Shown here one piece after another: positions 14,388 to 14,870 of a stretch of DNA of 14,870 nucleotides. Each line of letters begins with the position of its first letter. Position 1 is the stretch's first letter. This stretch comes from Neisseriaceae bacterium (GTDB lineage: Bacteria > Pseudomonadota > Gammaproteobacteria > Burkholderiales > Neisseriaceae), in contig JAFWUA010000064.1 in NCBI GenBank assembly GCA_017518785.1, positions 1-14,870 of the forward strand. The letters are read 5' to 3'. The translations under genes and the position numbers were made by a program. The notes beneath the pieces are model-generated. The model was not told where the DNA came from. It worked only from the letters and a program-made list of their open reading frames with translations, and did not search any database.

Positions 14388-14870
14388 ATGGCGACTTCAA
14401 CAAAATCAAAAGCAAATGCAAAGGTTAATAAAACCTCTAAAACCGATGCCTCAAAAACTCCCAACAAGAGAGCCACAGGTAGAAGTGTTCCGGCAGACTC
14501 TAATACTAAAACAATTAGCAAAGCTACCAAAGCAGTAAGCAAGACTGCCGGAAAAGCAGAGGTTGCCAAAGCAAGTACCTCCAAAACAGTTAGAGCTACG
14601 ACCAAAACAAGTGTAGCAAAGGATACTAATAAACTAACTACAAGTAAAGCTGCTACAAGTAAAGCCGCTACAAGTAAAGCTGCTGCAAGCAAAGCTGCTG
14701 CAAGTAAAGCAACTGCAAGTAAAGCAACTGCAAGTAAAGCTACTGCAAGTAAAGCTGCTGCAAGTAAAGCTACTGCAAGTAAAGCTGCTACAAGTAAAGC
14801 TGCTACAAGTAAAGCTGCTACAAGTAAAGCTACTGCAAGTAAAGCTACTGCAAGTAAAGCAACTGCAAGT
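14388..14870 (+). CDS. rpoD: Lys/Ala/Ser/Thr-rich N-terminus, probably RpoD (primary sigma factor), cut by window end
   Basis: An open frame of 161 codons from the ATG at 14388 runs to the window edge; GGAG (14375-14378) lies 9 nt upstream. The visible part is wholly low complexity: a basic stretch rich in K, S, T and A (residues 1-84), then at least 15 pentapeptides [A/T]SKA[A/T]. It has no sigma-70 domain yet. The rpoD call rests on position, since rpsU-dnaG-rpoD is an old conserved order, and on the Lys/Ala-rich leaders that some betaproteobacterial RpoD proteins carry before region 1.1. As far as I recall, Neisseria RpoD has no such long leader. The alternative is a separate histone H1-like or AlgP-like DNA-binding protein inserted before rpoD. 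Two exact uptake-like words (14488, 14542) fall in the early part. Confidence 0.5.
   Translation, partial: MATSTKSKANAKVNKTSKTDASKTPNKRATGRSVPADSNTKTISKATKAVSKTAGKAEVAKASTSKTVRATTKTSVAKDTNKLTTSKAATSKAATSKAAASKAAASKATASKATASKATASKAAASKATASKAATSKAATSKAATSKATASKATASKATAS
14640..14870 (+). repeat. 15-bp tandem repeat, at least 15 full copies, coding
   Basis: Units of the form [A/G]CAAG[T/C]AAAGC[N][A/G]CT are in perfect 15-bp register from 14640, with no interruption, to the window end (15 full units plus 6 bases). They encode [A/T]-S-K-A-[A/T]. Variation is confined to three places: Ala versus Thr at units' first and last codons, and wobble bases. Neighbouring units share the same variant (units 1-3, 5-6, 10-12), as expected from recent slippage or unequal crossing over. 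Copy number changes would alter the protein by five residues at a time without a frameshift. Confidence 0.95.

Larger units (their letters stand above)
366..14553. repeat. Dispersed DNA-uptake-like words, consensus TTCCGGCAG[A/T]CT
   Basis: The 9-mer TTCCGGCAG is found 24 times on the two strands. Exact 12-mers start at 934, 1063, 2398, 4672, 4874, 5588, 5865, 6591, 9649, 10597, 11675, 13451, 13633, 14488 and 14542. Near matches, differing only in the last three bases, start at 366, 3840, 3876, 4918, 6128, 6627, 8851, 9019 and 13913. Those at 366, 4672, 4918, 6128, 11675 and 14542 are in the reverse orientation. Under equal base use about 0.1 copy of a 9-mer would be expected in this length. 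They serve as recognition words for DNA uptake via minor pilin ComP in Neisseriaceae; that role here is inferred. Confidence 0.88.

Noticed and set aside
366..14553. Pasteurellaceae uptake signal (AAGTGCGGT type) as the dispersed word
   Set aside because: The repeated word shares no core with it, and the near match to Neisseriaceae dialects is much closer.
14381..14692. 103-aa Val/Leu/Ala-rich hydrophobic frame on the minus strand
   Set aside because: It is the antisense of the Lys/Ala/Ser/Thr-rich coding region; its hydrophobic look is a direct consequence of complementing those codons.
14640..14870. CRISPR or other non-coding array
   Set aside because: Repeat units are 15 bp without spacers, stay in the reading frame opened at 14388, and vary mainly in wobble bases and Ala/Thr exchanges, so this is a coding tandem repeat.

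Overview
The window is an AT-rich chromosomal segment of a naturally transformable betaproteobacterium, most likely Neisseriaceae. Three things point there. The neighbourhoods zipA-ligA, aroK-aroB and rpsU/yqeY/dnaG/(rpoD) are typical of beta/gammaproteobacteria. There is an abundant short DNA-uptake-like word: the 9-mer TTCCGGCAG occurs 24 times by my count on the two strands, and 15 copies fit the 12-mer TTCCGGCAG[A/T]CT (reverse complement AG[A/T]CTGCCGGAA). The word resembles Neisseriaceae DUS dialects and does not resemble Pasteurellaceae USS. The species cannot be fixed from the sequence.

Layout. 1-2191 (+) is the 3' part of tamB (outer-membrane assembly). 2265-2927 (+) is a YiiX-like permuted NlpC/P60 peptidase with a possible lipoprotein signal. 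2940-3060 is copy 1 of an imperfect inverted-repeat element between convergent genes. A minus-strand block follows, read right to left: aroK-aroB (shikimate pathway, 4-nt ATGA overlap), zipA (FtsZ tether), a hairpin, ligA (NAD-dependent DNA ligase), and lnt (lipoprotein N-acyltransferase). 10342-10896 is a 555-bp gene-poor spacer with a possible leaderless aroK promoter, copy 2 of the inverted repeat, an intergenic DUS-like word, a decayed small gene and a candidate promoter towards rpsU. The right end (+) is the macromolecular-synthesis cluster: rpsU with its own terminator, a lipoprotein gene of unknown function, yqeY, dnaG, and the start of a Lys/Ala/Ser/Thr-rich protein that by position is probably the N-terminus of RpoD. 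That last protein contains at least 15 uninterrupted copies of a 15-bp (pentapeptide) tandem repeat running off the window.

Most genes are housekeeping: envelope biogenesis (tamB, lnt), cell division (zipA), DNA replication and repair (ligA, dnaG), aromatic amino-acid synthesis (aroKB), translation (rpsU) and transcription (putative rpoD). I see no defence island, prophage, CRISPR array or IS with a transposase. The items most worth follow-up are the DUS-like dialect with its odd core, the pentapeptide-repeat extension, and the two-copy MITE-like repeat.
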